Shown here in pieces: positions 27,436 through 37,400 of a stretch of DNA of 64,000 nucleotides (within the stretch, counting starts at the first letter, position 1; the number at the start of each line of letters is the position of its first letter). The stretch is from the NCBI RefSeq assembly GCF_016744625.1, contig NZ_JADGDZ010000003.1, positions 13,867-77,866 on the forward strand. The letters run 5' to 3'. The DNA is from Winogradskyella sp. (GTDB lineage Bacteria; Bacteroidota; Bacteroidia; Flavobacteriales; Flavobacteriaceae). The notes below the pieces were generated by a model that ran no database searches, was not told the DNA's origin, and saw only the letters and a program-made list of their open reading frames with translations. Both the position numbers and the translations under genes were made by a program.

Positions 27436-30369
27436 ATGAAAAAAATCTTACTTCTTTTTGCCTTATTTATTGGAATATTAAATGCGCAACAACAAAATGT
27501 ACTTTTCGAAATTACACCTTGTTCATTTCAAGATAACGAATCTATAACTATTACTTTTGACGGTTCGACAATAGACGAAAGCGCATGGCAGATTACAAAC
27601 AATCAACTCTTTTTATGGGCTTGGTCTTTTGATGAAAATGACAGTAATATTCAAGATTGTCCCACCAACGGACAATGGACCAGTAGTGATGTACAAAACA
27701 TGCTTACTTATAATTCTGGTGCAGATGAATACAGTATTACATTAACACCAACTACTTTTTATAATAGGCCAAACATTGGTAGCATAGGTTTTTTGTTAAA
27801 AGCCGTGGATGGTTCTGGAGATAAAAAATCTCAAGATATTGTTGTAGAAGTAGGTGAGTCTTCTTTTACAGCAACAAGAACATTACCTTCATCTAGTACT
27901 TTAGTCATTGCAAGTGGTAATAATTTAGAGATAGCCGCATCAAATACTTGTGGTAACGCTGATTATGTTTTAAAAGCAAATGGATCTATTATTAACAGTC
28001 AAGCGTCAATAAGTTCGTATTCATTTACAGATACAAATATCACTACTACAAAGGCCTATCAGCTTGAAGTAACACAAGGCCCTGATACTAGAATTATTTC
28101 TGTAACCGCTGTGGTAAACCCAGGCACTGTTACTGAGAGTCTTCCTGCTAATTTAGTAGAAGGTATTAACTATAATGATAGTGATCCAACAAAAGCAACC
28201 TTAGTTTTAGATGCACCATTTAAAGACTATGTATTCGTTGCTGGTAGTTTTAATAATTGGCAACCTTCGTCTAGTTATGCTATGAAAAAAGATCCTTCGT
28301 CTACAAAATTTTGGTTAGAATTAACTAATCTTACGTCAGGACAGATTGAAACCTATCAATATTGGGTAGTTGATGAAACACCAATAGCAAACAGTCCTGC
28401 ATTAGTAAAAACTGCTGATCCATTCTCAACTTTAGTATTATCGCCTTTCGATGATCCATATATTCCTGCAGACAGTTATCCAAATCTTCCAACATATCCA
28501 ACTGGCCAAGAACGAGAGGTAACGGTTTTACAAACCAACCAAGCAGATTATCCTTGGATGGTTACTGATTTTCAAAAACCTAAAAAAGAAGACCTTATTA
28601 TTTATGAAGTATTAGTCAGAGACTTTGACGGAGATAGAAACTATCAAGATTTAATTGATCGTATTGATTATTTTAAAAATCTTAACGTTAATGCTATACA
28701 ACTAATGCCTGTAATGGAATTTGAAGGTAACGAAAGTTGGGGCTATAATACATCATTTCATATGGCACTTGACAAATTCTATGGTACTGAAGAAAAGTTT
28801 AAAGAACTTATTGATTTATGTCATCAAAACGGAATTGCTGTAATTTTAGATGTCGCTTTAAATCATGCTTTTGGAAGAAACCCAATGAATAGAATGTGGA
28901 TGAACGATCCAGATGGAGATGGTTGGGGAGAACCAAGTAGTGAAAACCCATATTTCAATGAAACTGCACAACATAGTTATAATGTAGGTTCAGATTTTAA
29001 TCATACAGAAGATTATAGTAACGCTAATCCAGAAACTACAACAACTAATCCAATAACAAATCGTTATGTTGAACGTGTAGTTAAGCACTGGATTGAAGAC
29101 TTTAATATTGACGGTTTACGTTGGGATTTAACCAAAGGCTTTACTCAAAAATGTTCTGGTGGCGATGATAGCTGTACAAATGCATATCAACAAGACCGTG
29201 TAGATATCTTAAAAGCTTATGCGGATTACTCTTGGTCTTTAGACGAAACTCATTATGTGATTTTTGAGCATCTTGGTGAAGCTTTTGAAGAAAAGCAATG
29301 GGCTGACCACAGACTCAATGATGCAGTTCCTAAAGGGATTATGACTTGGGGAAAAATGACAGGTCCATATGCGCAATTATCTAAAGGATTTGGTGGTTCT
29401 AGTGCGAATCTCTCAGGCGTTGGCCATGAAAGTCGTAGTTTTAATGGAAAACGTTTAGTTGGCTATGCCGAAAGCCACGATGAAGAACGTATAATGTATT
29501 TAACACAAGATGAAGGAAACCAAGCCGTACAAAATGCAACGCTATTAGAATCTGCATTATTAAGAGCTTCTTCTGTAGCTGCAACATTAATAACTGTACC
29601 AGGACCTAAAATGATTTGGCATTTTGGCCCATTAGGAATGAACAATTCTATTTATACATGCGCTAATGGATCTACAAATTTTCCGAATTTTGATATTGAT
29701 GGGCAAGGTGATTGTAAACTCGATACAAAACCTCAACCACAATGGACACAAAACTGGTTAGCGGACGCTAATAGAGCACAGGTTTATAATGATTATGCAC
29801 GATTAAATGCGCTTAAAATTTACGAACCAGTATTTGAAGGTAATTATAGCTTTAGCCCAATTACGAATAATATCGTACAGCGCCTATATATTTGGGATGA
29901 TAATTTATCTTCTTCTACATTGAAAAATGTAGTGGTATTAGCAAATTTCTCTGTTGCAGATCAGAATAATATCAATCCCGATTTTCCATATACTGGTATT
30001 TGGTATGACCTTATGGATGAAACAGGTAATACATCTATTAATGTTACTAGTACTACGAATCCAATCGCAATTCCAGCTGGTCAGTTTAGAATATTTGGTA
30101 ATCAACCAGCCCAAGCACTTAGCATAGAAGATGAAATGATTACAGGTTTTATGTTGTATCCGAACCCAACTCAAACTTCATTTAGAGTAAGCTTAGCAAT
30201 TTCAAATCTAGATGTTTATGATATTACAGGAAAAATAGTAAAGTCTTTTAAAGGTAGCTTTACAGATACCGACACGTTCGATATTTCTGCTTTAAATACA
30301 GGAATATATATCGTTAAAGTTGAAAACGACAACAAGCAAACTATGACAACCAAGTTAGTTAAGCTCTAA
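27436..30369 (+). CDS. T9SS-secreted multidomain GH13 alpha-amylase
   Basis: The 977-residue protein has a Sec signal, two N-terminal beta domains (about 20-235), and an E-set/CBM48-like module (about 255-335, VFVAGSFNNWQPS). The GH13 barrel runs from about 388 (IIYEVLVRDFDGDRNYQDL). The C-terminal type IX sorting domain runs from about 893 (YPNPTQTSFRVS... GIYIVKVENDN). Catalytic residues are D564 in LRWD, E611 in VIFE and D682 in ESHDEE. DVALNH is region I. The sorting domain implies export through the outer membrane and cell-surface anchoring or release, so it is the enzyme most likely to attack the polymer first. It has its own start 78 bp after susE and a strong terminator behind it. Confidence 0.92.
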   Translation: MKKILLLFALFIGILNAQQQNVLFEITPCSFQDNESITITFDGSTIDESAWQITNNQLFLWAWSFDENDSNIQDCPTNGQWTSSDVQNMLTYNSGADEYSITLTPTTFYNRPNIGSIGFLLKAVDGSGDKKSQDIVVEVGESSFTATRTLPSSSTLVIASGNNLEIAASNTCGNADYVLKANGSIINSQASISSYSFTDTNITTTKAYQLEVTQGPDTRIISVTAVVNPGTVTESLPANLVEGINYNDSDPTKATLVLDAPFKDYVFVAGSFNNWQPSSSYAMKKDPSSTKFWLELTNLTSGQIETYQYWVVDETPIANSPALVKTADPFSTLVLSPFDDPYIPADSYPNLPTYPTGQEREVTVLQTNQADYPWMVTDFQKPKKEDLIIYEVLVRDFDGDRNYQDLIDRIDYFKNLNVNAIQLMPVMEFEGNESWGYNTSFHMALDKFYGTEEKFKELIDLCHQNGIAVILDVALNHAFGRNPMNRMWMNDPDGDGWGEPSSENPYFNETAQHSYNVGSDFNHTEDYSNANPETTTTNPITNRYVERVVKHWIEDFNIDGLRWDLTKGFTQKCSGGDDSCTNAYQQDRVDILKAYADYSWSLDETHYVIFEHLGEAFEEKQWADHRLNDAVPKGIMTWGKMTGPYAQLSKGFGGSSANLSGVGHESRSFNGKRLVGYAESHDEERIMYLTQDEGNQAVQNATLLESALLRASSVAATLITVPGPKMIWHFGPLGMNNSIYTCANGSTNFPNFDIDGQGDCKLDTKPQPQWTQNWLADANRAQVYNDYARLNALKIYEPVFEGNYSFSPITNNIVQRLYIWDDNLSSSTLKNVVVLANFSVADQNNINPDFPYTGIWYDLMDETGNTSINVTSTTNPIAIPAGQFRIFGNQPAQALSIEDEMITGFMLYPNPTQTSFRVSLAISNLDVYDITGKIVKSFKGSFTDTDTFDISALNTGIYIVKVENDNKQTMTTKLVKL

Positions 30370-30388
30370 TTATTAAGCGTTGTTTAAG

Positions 30389-30425
30389 AAAAAAAAGAGC
30401 TTCTCAATGAGAAGCTCTTTTTTTT
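30389..30425. terminator. Bidirectional rho-independent terminator
   Basis: A nearly perfect stem, AAAAGAGCTTCTC / GAGAAGCTCTTTT, around loop AAT is flanked by A- and T-runs. It can serve the amylase gene on plus and the tRNA-Leu transcript on minus. Confidence 0.9.
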
Positions 30426-30483
30426 ATTGGAAAATTGAAAATAAAAAAGCCTCTTGTTTCCAAGAAGCTTGAGTCTTATTTTG

Positions 30484-30565
30484 TGCGGGAGAAGAGACTC
30501 GAACTCTCACACCTCGCGGCACTAGATCCTAAGTCTAGCGTGTCTACCAATTCCACCACTCCCGC
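30484..30565 (-). tRNA. tRNA-Leu (anticodon UAG)
   Basis: The minus-strand sequence folds into a tRNA with acceptor GCGGGAG/CTCCCGC, discriminator A73 and anticodon loop CTTAGGA (UAG). A long variable arm typical of leucine tRNAs (TGCCGCGAGGTGTGA) and T-arm GAGAGTTCGAGTCTC are present. It is 82 nt long and CCA is not encoded. Confidence 0.95.
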
Positions 30566-30685
30566 AATAAGATCCGATAAATATCGGGATGCAAATATAA
30601 ACAATAGTTTGAATATTCAAATAGGATTTATTTAAGAAAATAATCCTCTTTTAATTCTTATTTTTGTTACAAACAAAATTCACTT

Positions 30686-32074
30686 ATGCAATCCATTCAA
30701 TCTTACATCAAAGACAATAAAGATCGTTTTCTTAACGAGCTTATAGAACTATTAAAAATTCCTTCAATCAGTGCTGATTCAGCTTATAAGGATGATGTTC
30801 TAAAAACCGCTGAAGTCATTAAGATAAGCTTAGAAAAAGCTGGTTGCGACCATGTTGAAATTTGTGAAACCGAAGGTTATCCTATCGTTTATGGTGAAAA
30901 AGTTATCGATAAAAAATTACCAACAATTTTAGTTTATGGTCATTATGATATACAACCACCAGACCCATTAGATTTGTGGAATTCCCCACCTTTTGAGCCT
31001 ATTATTCAATCTACAGAATTACATCCAGATGGTGCAATATTCGCTAGAGGTGCTTGTGATGATAAAGGTCAGATGTATATGCATGTTAAGGCGATGGAGT
31101 ACATGACTACTAATAATGAACTCCCATGTAACGTAAAGTTTATGATTGAAGGAGAAGAAGAAGTTGGGAGTGCAAATCTTGGCAAGTTTGTTGCTGCCAA
31201 CAGAGAAAAATTAACAAATGATGTTATTCTTATTTCTGATACTGGTATGATTGCCAGAGATGTCCCTTCTATTACAACTGGCCTCAGAGGACTAAGCTAT
31301 GTTGAAGTTGAAGTTACTGGCCCAAATCGCGATTTACATTCTGGATTATATGGTGGAGCTGTTGCAAATCCTATTAATGTGTTGACCAAAATGATTGCTT
31401 CATTGCATGATGAAAACAACCATATTACCATTCCAGGGTTTTATGATAAGGTTGAGAACTTATCTGATGCTGAACGTTCAGAAATGGCAAAAGCGCCTTT
31501 CTCAATAGATGCCTATAAAAAAGCTTTAGACATTGATGCTGTTTATGGTGAAGAAGGTTATACAACAAACGAGAGGAATTCTATCCGTCCAACTTTAGAT
31601 GTTAATGGTATTTGGGGAGGTTATATTGGAGAAGGTGCAAAAACAGTTATTGCTAGTCAAGCATTTGCAAAAATATCTATGCGTTTAGTACCAAACCAAG
31701 ACTGGGAAGAAATTACAGAATTATTTAAAACACATTTTGAAAGCATTGCACCTAAAGGTGTTACTGTAAAAGTTACTCCGCATCATGGAGGACAAGGCTA
31801 CGTTACTCCTATTGACAGTATTGGTTATAAAGCTGCTTCAAAAGCTTACGAGCAAACCTTTGGCAAAACACCTATTCCGCAACGAAGTGGAGGTAGTATT
31901 CCTATTGTGTCGCTTTTTGAAAAAGAACTAAAGAGTAAAACCATTTTAATGGGCTTTGGTTTAGACAGTGATGCTATTCACTCACCTAATGAACATTTTG
32001 GTATTTGGAATTACCTAAAGGGCATTGAAACTATTCCTTGGTTTTATAAGTATTTTACAGAATTAAAAAGCTAG
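30686..32074 (+). CDS. M20-family dipeptidase
   Basis: This 462-residue cytoplasmic metallopeptidase has the di-zinc site motifs VYGHYDIQPPDP, ARGACDDKGQ (bridging Asp) and EGEEEVGS (catalytic and ligand Glu), and a late NEHFGIW block with the final ligand. The lid/dimerisation domain starts at about GLRGLSYVEVEVTGPNRDLHS. It matches the M20 dipeptidase group (CNDP/PepV-like). It ends one base before the convergent M28 gene. Confidence 0.9.
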   Translation: MQSIQSYIKDNKDRFLNELIELLKIPSISADSAYKDDVLKTAEVIKISLEKAGCDHVEICETEGYPIVYGEKVIDKKLPTILVYGHYDIQPPDPLDLWNSPPFEPIIQSTELHPDGAIFARGACDDKGQMYMHVKAMEYMTTNNELPCNVKFMIEGEEEVGSANLGKFVAANREKLTNDVILISDTGMIARDVPSITTGLRGLSYVEVEVTGPNRDLHSGLYGGAVANPINVLTKMIASLHDENNHITIPGFYDKVENLSDAERSEMAKAPFSIDAYKKALDIDAVYGEEGYTTNERNSIRPTLDVNGIWGGYIGEGAKTVIASQAFAKISMRLVPNQDWEEITELFKTHFESIAPKGVTVKVTPHHGGQGYVTPIDSIGYKAASKAYEQTFGKTPIPQRSGGSIPIVSLFEKELKSKTILMGFGLDSDAIHSPNEHFGIWNYLKGIETIPWFYKYFTELKS

Positions 32075-32075
32075 T

Positions 32076-33467
32076 TTATTCTTTTACAATTTTAAAGGTC
32101 GAAGATTTTGTTTTTGTAGCAACATTAACAAAATAAACACCAGATACATTCTTTTTAAAATCAATTTCAAAATATTCTTTTCGAGATTTAAAGGTGTTTA
32201 TAATTTTGCCAGAAATATCATTTATGGTGATGGTAAGTTCAGTTTGAATATTATTATCAATCTTTAAAACTGAAGTCACAGGGTTTGGATAAATCTTAAT
32301 CTCTTCGGTAGTAAATTCTTCGCTAGATAAAACTGAAAAATTAACACAAGGGCTAAGCTCTAAGCAAGAACCATTACTAACTTCAACAGCGTAATTTCCA
32401 CTAGAAATAGGCGAATAAGTTTGATTAGTGGCTCCTGAAATGGAGGCATTTGAATCGCAATTATACCATTGATAAGATGCTGAATTATCATTAGAACTTA
32501 GAGTTGATGCTGTCTGTGTTACAGTATTATCTAAAGTAATTAAACCAGCTTTAGTAGTCATGTATGCTGTAACTAATTTGGTGAGCTCTGTCATATACTG
32601 AAAATCGATATCCTCTGCTCTATCATTAGAAGAATGATAATCTGGAGTCTGATCGTCTGTCTCCCAAGATTCACCAACTAAGACAGCAGAGTAATCTTGA
32701 TTCCAGAATCGAGCATGGTCACTAGCCGTTGTACCTGGATTTACCACTATTGGGTTTAAATCGAAAGTATAAGTATTCAATATATTTAACAAATCGTCTT
32801 TAATACCTAAAGAATTATCAAAATCACGAACATCGATATCAAAATCATTATCTCCTGATGTCCCTGGTGCATCACCATCATAACCAATCATATCCATATT
32901 TATAACACCCAAAATATTATCTCTAGTATTTCCATTGGTTTCATTAGCTGCTTGTTGTGCATAAAAATTTGCGCCCTGTAGACCTATTTCTTCTTCATCC
33001 CAAAGTGCATATATTATAGTATTGTCTATACATTGAGCAGAAAGTATCTTAGCGATTTCTATTACTGCAGAAACACCTGTAGCATTGTCATCAGCACAAT
33101 ATGTAGTTACAGAATCGTAATGTGCACAAACAATATAGATGTCATTAGGATTGGTTTGCCCTAATTGTGTTGCTATAATATTTTTACCGACTGTATTAAA
33201 CTCTTGAACATTAATAGTAAGATTTGGAAAAGCAGCTAATCGTTCTTCTATATAATCTGCTGCTAAATCATTATTACTTTGAATACGATTAGTAATAATT
33301 TGCATCGATCCATTTATCATAGCAACTTGCTCACCAGATAATTCTACTACACTTACTTGTAAATTAGCATTGCTAACTTGGTTTATAATGTCTTGAATGG
33401 ATTGTGAATATGTGAAATTTACAAACACAAATACACCTAAAAATGAAAGGATAACTTTATTGATCAT
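32076..33467 (-). CDS. T9SS-sorted M28 aminopeptidase
   Basis: A Sec signal and short prodomain precede an M28 zinc peptidase: H116 in HYDS, D126/D127 in ADDNATG, E159/E160 in DEEEIG, D192 in MDMIG and H251 in SDHARFW. An Ig-like segment follows (about 320-375, ASYQWYNCDSNAS). The C-terminal sorting domain starts at EEIKIYPNPVTSVLKI and ends GVYFVNVATKTKSSTFKIVKE. It should be secreted by the type IX system and act on extracellular peptides. Confidence 0.9.
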   Translation of the reverse strand: MINKVILSFLGVFVFVNFTYSQSIQDIINQVSNANLQVSVVELSGEQVAMINGSMQIITNRIQSNNDLAADYIEERLAAFPNLTINVQEFNTVGKNIIATQLGQTNPNDIYIVCAHYDSVTTYCADDNATGVSAVIEIAKILSAQCIDNTIIYALWDEEEIGLQGANFYAQQAANETNGNTRDNILGVINMDMIGYDGDAPGTSGDNDFDIDVRDFDNSLGIKDDLLNILNTYTFDLNPIVVNPGTTASDHARFWNQDYSAVLVGESWETDDQTPDYHSSNDRAEDIDFQYMTELTKLVTAYMTTKAGLITLDNTVTQTASTLSSNDNSASYQWYNCDSNASISGATNQTYSPISSGNYAVEVSNGSCLELSPCVNFSVLSSEEFTTEEIKIYPNPVTSVLKIDNNIQTELTITINDISGKIINTFKSRKEYFEIDFKKNVSGVYFVNVATKTKSSTFKIVKE

Positions 33468-33528
33468 AATTTTATTTCTTCTTCTAGCTCAACAAATATA
33501 AGGATTTACAAGTTTTAAGCCTTATTGA

Positions 33529-33585
33529 TTTGGATAATTCAATCTTATACTCTACATTTGTAGAGATAATTCTAAATATGTAGAG
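33529..33585 (+). promoter_or_regulatory. blaI/M56 promoter with embedded tandem operators
   Basis: TTTG at 33529-33532, a 20-nt spacer and TACATTTG at 33553-33560 give a complete Bacteroidetes promoter. The -7 element lies inside the palindrome CTCTACA-TT-TGTAGAG (33550-33565). A second related site, TCTAAATATGTAGAG (33571-33585), matches the first at 13 of 15 positions and is offset by 20 bp, two helical turns. The start codon follows at 33587. TACA/TGTA half-sites are the kind bound by BlaI/MecI repressors. Confidence 0.8.
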
Positions 33586-33586
33586 C

Positions 33587-33952
33587 ATGCAACTTTCAAA
33601 AACCGAAGAACAACTAATGCAACACCTCTGGAAGCTCGAAAAAGCTTTTATGAAAGATTTGTTAGATATTTATCCAGAACCTAAACCTGCAACAACAACC
33701 GTTGCTACATTACTTAAACGTATGATTGGTAAAGGCTTTGTAGATTATAAAACTTATGGTAAATCAAGAGAATACTTTCCGTTGGTTAAGAAAGATGACT
33801 ACTTCTCTAAGCATGTTAACGGACTTATTAAAACCTTTTTTAATGATAGTGCATCGCAATTTGCTTCCTTTTTTACTCGTAAAACAGACTTAACAAAAGA
33901 TGAGTTAGAAGCATTAAAAGCTATCATAGATAAAGAAATTAAAAATAAGTAA
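33587..33952 (+). CDS. BlaI/MecI/CopY-family repressor
   Basis: A 121-residue winged-helix protein starting MQLSKTEEQLMQHLWKLEKAFMKDLLD, with ATTTVATLLKRMIGKGFVDYK as the recognition region and a C-terminal dimerisation helix. It precedes the M56 gene by two bases. This is the classical repressor/sensor-protease arrangement, in which cleavage by the M56 partner relieves repression. It should bind the tandem sites overlapping its own promoter. Confidence 0.92.
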   Translation: MQLSKTEEQLMQHLWKLEKAFMKDLLDIYPEPKPATTTVATLLKRMIGKGFVDYKTYGKSREYFPLVKKDDYFSKHVNGLIKTFFNDSASQFASFFTRKTDLTKDELEALKAIIDKEIKNK

Positions 33953-33954
33953 CT

Positions 33955-36900
33955 ATGGAAATGTACTTATTTAAATTCTCGGCATGCTTACTTGTATTTT
34001 GGCTTGTATATATCTTAGTCTTAGAGCGTCAAAAAATGCATCATTTAAAGCGATTTTATTTATTAGGATCTGTAGTCTTGGCGTTAATAATTCCAATATT
34101 AACTATAACGTATTATGTAGAACCAGTAGTTACAAATTTTGAAGTTTCACCTTTATTTATTCCCATAGAACCTGAATTTACATATGTATCAGAAGAAATT
34201 CCACCATTTTGGAATTTAGAAAAGATACTCTGGTTAGTTTATGGTATAGGAGTCTTCATATTCTCATCACGATTTATAATAAATCTGGTTAAAATGTATC
34301 AACGTATTTCTGGCCACACAAAAGTATCTGAACGTTCATTTATATATGTGCTATTACAAGAACTACGTATTCCGCATTCCTTCTTTAACTACATCTTTCT
34401 TAATAAATCGAAATATGAAGTAGGTGCTATTCCAAAAGAAGTCATTCTACACGAAGAAACACACGCCAAACAACTACATAGTTTAGATGTAATGGCCATT
34501 GAGTTACTTCAAATAATATTTTGGTTTCATCCTTTGGTTTATATTCTAAAACATCATATAAAACTAAATCATGAGTTCTTAGCAGACCAAGCTGTTTTAG
34601 AAAAAGGTATCGATACCAAAACCTATCAAAACATTTTATTACAATTTTCATCAAAAACTCAAGAGTATCAGCTCTCGAGTGCCATCAATTATTCATCCAT
34701 CAAAAAACGATTTACAGTTATGAAAACACAAACATCAAAAACCAGAATTTGGCTAAGCAGTTTATTACTCTTACCAATAATTGCTATTCTTTTTTACAGT
34801 TTTGCTGAAAAGGAATATGTTCAAAAAGACACCAGAGAAACCTCTGAAGTTTTACAAATTGAAAACGTTACAACAAACGAAGGTGCTACAGAAGCTATGA
34901 TGCTAGAGTATAACGATTGGATTAAGAAATTAAACAGTGATTCCCCAAGTCTTTTTATACCTGTAGGTACATGGGAACGTTTAGTTGCTATTTATGACCT
35001 AATGAGCCAAGAGCAACGTAACTCGGTTGAGACTGATTCTTTTCTTCAAGAAATAATAACTCCTGCTTTATATTCGGTAGAACCTAGTATACCTAAAGCT
35101 GCTCAATTTGAATCTTGGAAAAATGAAAAGGAGTTTGCAATTTGGCTAGATAATAAACATACTCCAAATTCGGAATTAAACAACTATAATATAAACGATA
35201 TTGCACATTATGTAGGTTCTAGTGTTAATACTAATGCGAAAAGCAAAAAATTTCCTCAACCTTTTCAATTTAGATTATATACCAAAGATGGCTTTAATAA
35301 GTTTTATAAAGAAGCTTATGTAAGTGGTTATAGAACACTAACCAAAACGTATTCTAATGCAATTAACACCTATTTAAAAGGTTCGCAAACAGATAGTTCT
35401 GAACTTAGAATAATAAAAGCGCAAGCAGATAAATTCTATAATCAATTTACAAAAGAACAAATAAAAAAACATAATATTTTACCCGTTCCTCCAGTACCAG
35501 CCCAGAAAAATTATGCTATTGTGCAAAAGCCAGTAATGTGGATACTAATTAACAGAAAAAATCAATTTTTAGTTAATGATGAAATAGGTACATTAGAAAG
35601 TATTGAAAACGAGCTTAAAAAACTAGCAAAGAAAGGAAAGGCTGGTCAACTTGTTTCTATAAAATATGACAAGAAAACTTCAAAAGACATCATTCTCAAA
35701 GTAGAGGAATTGGTGAAACTCAATAAATTTAAGGTAGCTTCTTTTGATGAGTCAAAAATCCCACCTCCACCGCCTCCTAAAAAAACTAAAGGAGGACCAA
35801 ATGTTGATGAATTACAAAATTCATACAATCCTTCGTTTTTAGAGTATATCATAGAAATGGAAAAGGATGGTGCTTCATTCTATTTAGATGGTAAAAAAAT
35901 CACCTCAAACGAAGCAAAGTCTATTACCAAAAATAATAAGGGCAAGAGCACAGAAATGTTAACTCAAAAAGATGCTAATGGCAAATATGTTGTAAAACTA
36001 TCTAGCTCTGAAAAGAACAAAATTTACGCCAGAAGTATTGATTTAAAAATTTTAAATGACAATTCTTATTTAGTGGATGGAATTAAAGCAACGAAACGAA
36101 CATTTACTAATGTATTTAACCAATTACATCAGGATATTACTCCAGAGACACGAAATAAAATCATGAATATTCATGTTAGTTCCACCAAGGAGATTTCTAA
36201 TAAAGAAGTTTGGTTTATCTATAATTCACTATTAGAATATGGGTTTCATCGTATTGTTACGGATAATCAAGAAATAAATAGAGCCAAAGGCAATACACCA
36301 TTTGCAGTTGAAATGCAAAATCAACAAACAATAAAAACCATTAACATTAATGTAGATAAAGACTACAATATTTTATTAAATGGGAAATTGGTGAAATTTA
36401 AAAATTTAGCAGCAGAAGTTAATAAGGTTAACCCTTCTATTTCAGATGACGATAAGCGTAATTTCGTTGAATCCTCAATATTATTACCAGATAATAGTTA
36501 TATAGATTTTTCAAAGAAAATAATGGCTGAGTTAAGAAAAGCAAATATTTTTCAAAATTATTCAGGTTATGCTAAAAACATGAAAAACTCAGGACTAAAA
36601 GTTAAACATTTTAGTTTAAATGATGGTCTATCTGTTGAAGAAGCAAAGACTCAACGCAAACAAATTATGCATGAAGGAAGTAATGACAATCTTAGGAAAA
36701 AAATTGACAATCTTAATAAAAATACCAATAGTAAATGGAGTATAAAAGTAGATACAGAATTTATTGAAGACAATTTTAATAATACTCAAGAAAAAGCAAC
36801 AGCTAAGCAAGTTGCAGATTATAATGCTTGGGCTAAACAATTAAAAACAAGTGATAATAAAATTATTAAAAAAAATGATTTAAAAAAATATAAACACATC

Positions 36901-37242
36901 TATAGTATTATGACTGCTGAGCAGAAAAAAAACTCTATAGCTTTCCCTAAAACACCACCACCTCCGCCTCCAGCACCGAAAGTTAAAAAAGGAGAGTCAT
37001 CTAATATTCCCCCTCCACCTCCAGCTCCAGAATCAACTTTAGATTTTGTGATACATATGGCAAAAACTAATGCTAAATTCTTTTATAAATTAAAACCCAT
37101 TTCATCAGATAAGGCTATTGAAATATTAAAAAAGAAACCTAAAACACATATTAATGCTCAAAAGACTGATACTAGAGAACCTTTAATTTATATGTCTAAT
37201 AAACCTATACATATTGGCACAAAAGGAAAGTCAAAAAATTAA
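33955..37242 (+). CDS. BlaR1-like M56 metallopeptidase with long duplicated C-terminal region
   Basis: Residues 1-285 form the M56 membrane protease: hydrophobic segments near 5-23, 35-53, 92-110 and 264-282, and the zinc motif HEETH at 166-170. The remaining about 800 residues are unusual. A block EYNDWIKKL... YDLMSQEQRNS (about 320-365) recurs near 940 as DYNAWAKQL... YSIMTAEQKKNS. A block EYIIEMEKDGASFYLDGKKI (about 625-645) recurs near the end as DFVIHMAKTNAKFFYKLKPI. Two proline-rich linkers (PPPPPPKK and PPPPPPAPK) separate them. No penicillin-binding sensor domain is visible, so the signal sensed is unknown. Typical BlaR1 is about 600 residues. Confidence 0.85.
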   Translation: MEMYLFKFSACLLVFWLVYILVLERQKMHHLKRFYLLGSVVLALIIPILTITYYVEPVVTNFEVSPLFIPIEPEFTYVSEEIPPFWNLEKILWLVYGIGVFIFSSRFIINLVKMYQRISGHTKVSERSFIYVLLQELRIPHSFFNYIFLNKSKYEVGAIPKEVILHEETHAKQLHSLDVMAIELLQIIFWFHPLVYILKHHIKLNHEFLADQAVLEKGIDTKTYQNILLQFSSKTQEYQLSSAINYSSIKKRFTVMKTQTSKTRIWLSSLLLLPIIAILFYSFAEKEYVQKDTRETSEVLQIENVTTNEGATEAMMLEYNDWIKKLNSDSPSLFIPVGTWERLVAIYDLMSQEQRNSVETDSFLQEIITPALYSVEPSIPKAAQFESWKNEKEFAIWLDNKHTPNSELNNYNINDIAHYVGSSVNTNAKSKKFPQPFQFRLYTKDGFNKFYKEAYVSGYRTLTKTYSNAINTYLKGSQTDSSELRIIKAQADKFYNQFTKEQIKKHNILPVPPVPAQKNYAIVQKPVMWILINRKNQFLVNDEIGTLESIENELKKLAKKGKAGQLVSIKYDKKTSKDIILKVEELVKLNKFKVASFDESKIPPPPPPKKTKGGPNVDELQNSYNPSFLEYIIEMEKDGASFYLDGKKITSNEAKSITKNNKGKSTEMLTQKDANGKYVVKLSSSEKNKIYARSIDLKILNDNSYLVDGIKATKRTFTNVFNQLHQDITPETRNKIMNIHVSSTKEISNKEVWFIYNSLLEYGFHRIVTDNQEINRAKGNTPFAVEMQNQQTIKTININVDKDYNILLNGKLVKFKNLAAEVNKVNPSISDDDKRNFVESSILLPDNSYIDFSKKIMAELRKANIFQNYSGYAKNMKNSGLKVKHFSLNDGLSVEEAKTQRKQIMHEGSNDNLRKKIDNLNKNTNSKWSIKVDTEFIEDNFNNTQEKATAKQVADYNAWAKQLKTSDNKIIKKNDLKKYKHIYSIMTAEQKKNSIAFPKTPPPPPPAPKVKKGESSNIPPPPPAPESTLDFVIHMAKTNAKFFYKLKPISSDKAIEILKKKPKTHINAQKTDTREPLIYMSNKPIHIGTKGKSKN

Positions 37243-37266
37243 ACAACTCGAAAACCTGTTTTAGAT

Positions 37267-37292
37267 AAAGCCTCATCATTGAGGCTTTTTTT
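37267..37292 (+). terminator. Rho-independent terminator after the M56 gene
   Basis: AAAGCCTC and GAGGCTTT form an 8-bp stem around ATCATT, followed by T residues. Confidence 0.9.
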
Positions 37293-37308
37293 ACATAAAA
37301 TTCTCTAT

Positions 37309-37326
37309 ACAGGTATTTATACCTGT
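37309..37326. promoter_or_regulatory. 18-bp palindrome before the lipoprotein gene
   Basis: ACAGGTAT-TT-ATACCTGT has perfect 8-bp arms with a 2-bp spacer. It is not followed by a T-run and lies about 75 bp before the start at 37401, so an operator is more likely than a second terminator. Confidence 0.5.
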
Positions 37327-37400
37327 TCTTTTTGTTTGCTATGAAAATGGTTAAAATCTATTGTACTTTTAGTAATACTAAACCAAAAAAAGACACTAAA

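Noticed and set aside
30435..30635. 66-codon plus-strand frame
   Set aside because: It reads through tRNA-Leu in antisense.
37332..37400. Upstream start of the lipoprotein gene
   Set aside because: It would place 23 polar residues before a clean SPII signal that begins at 37401.
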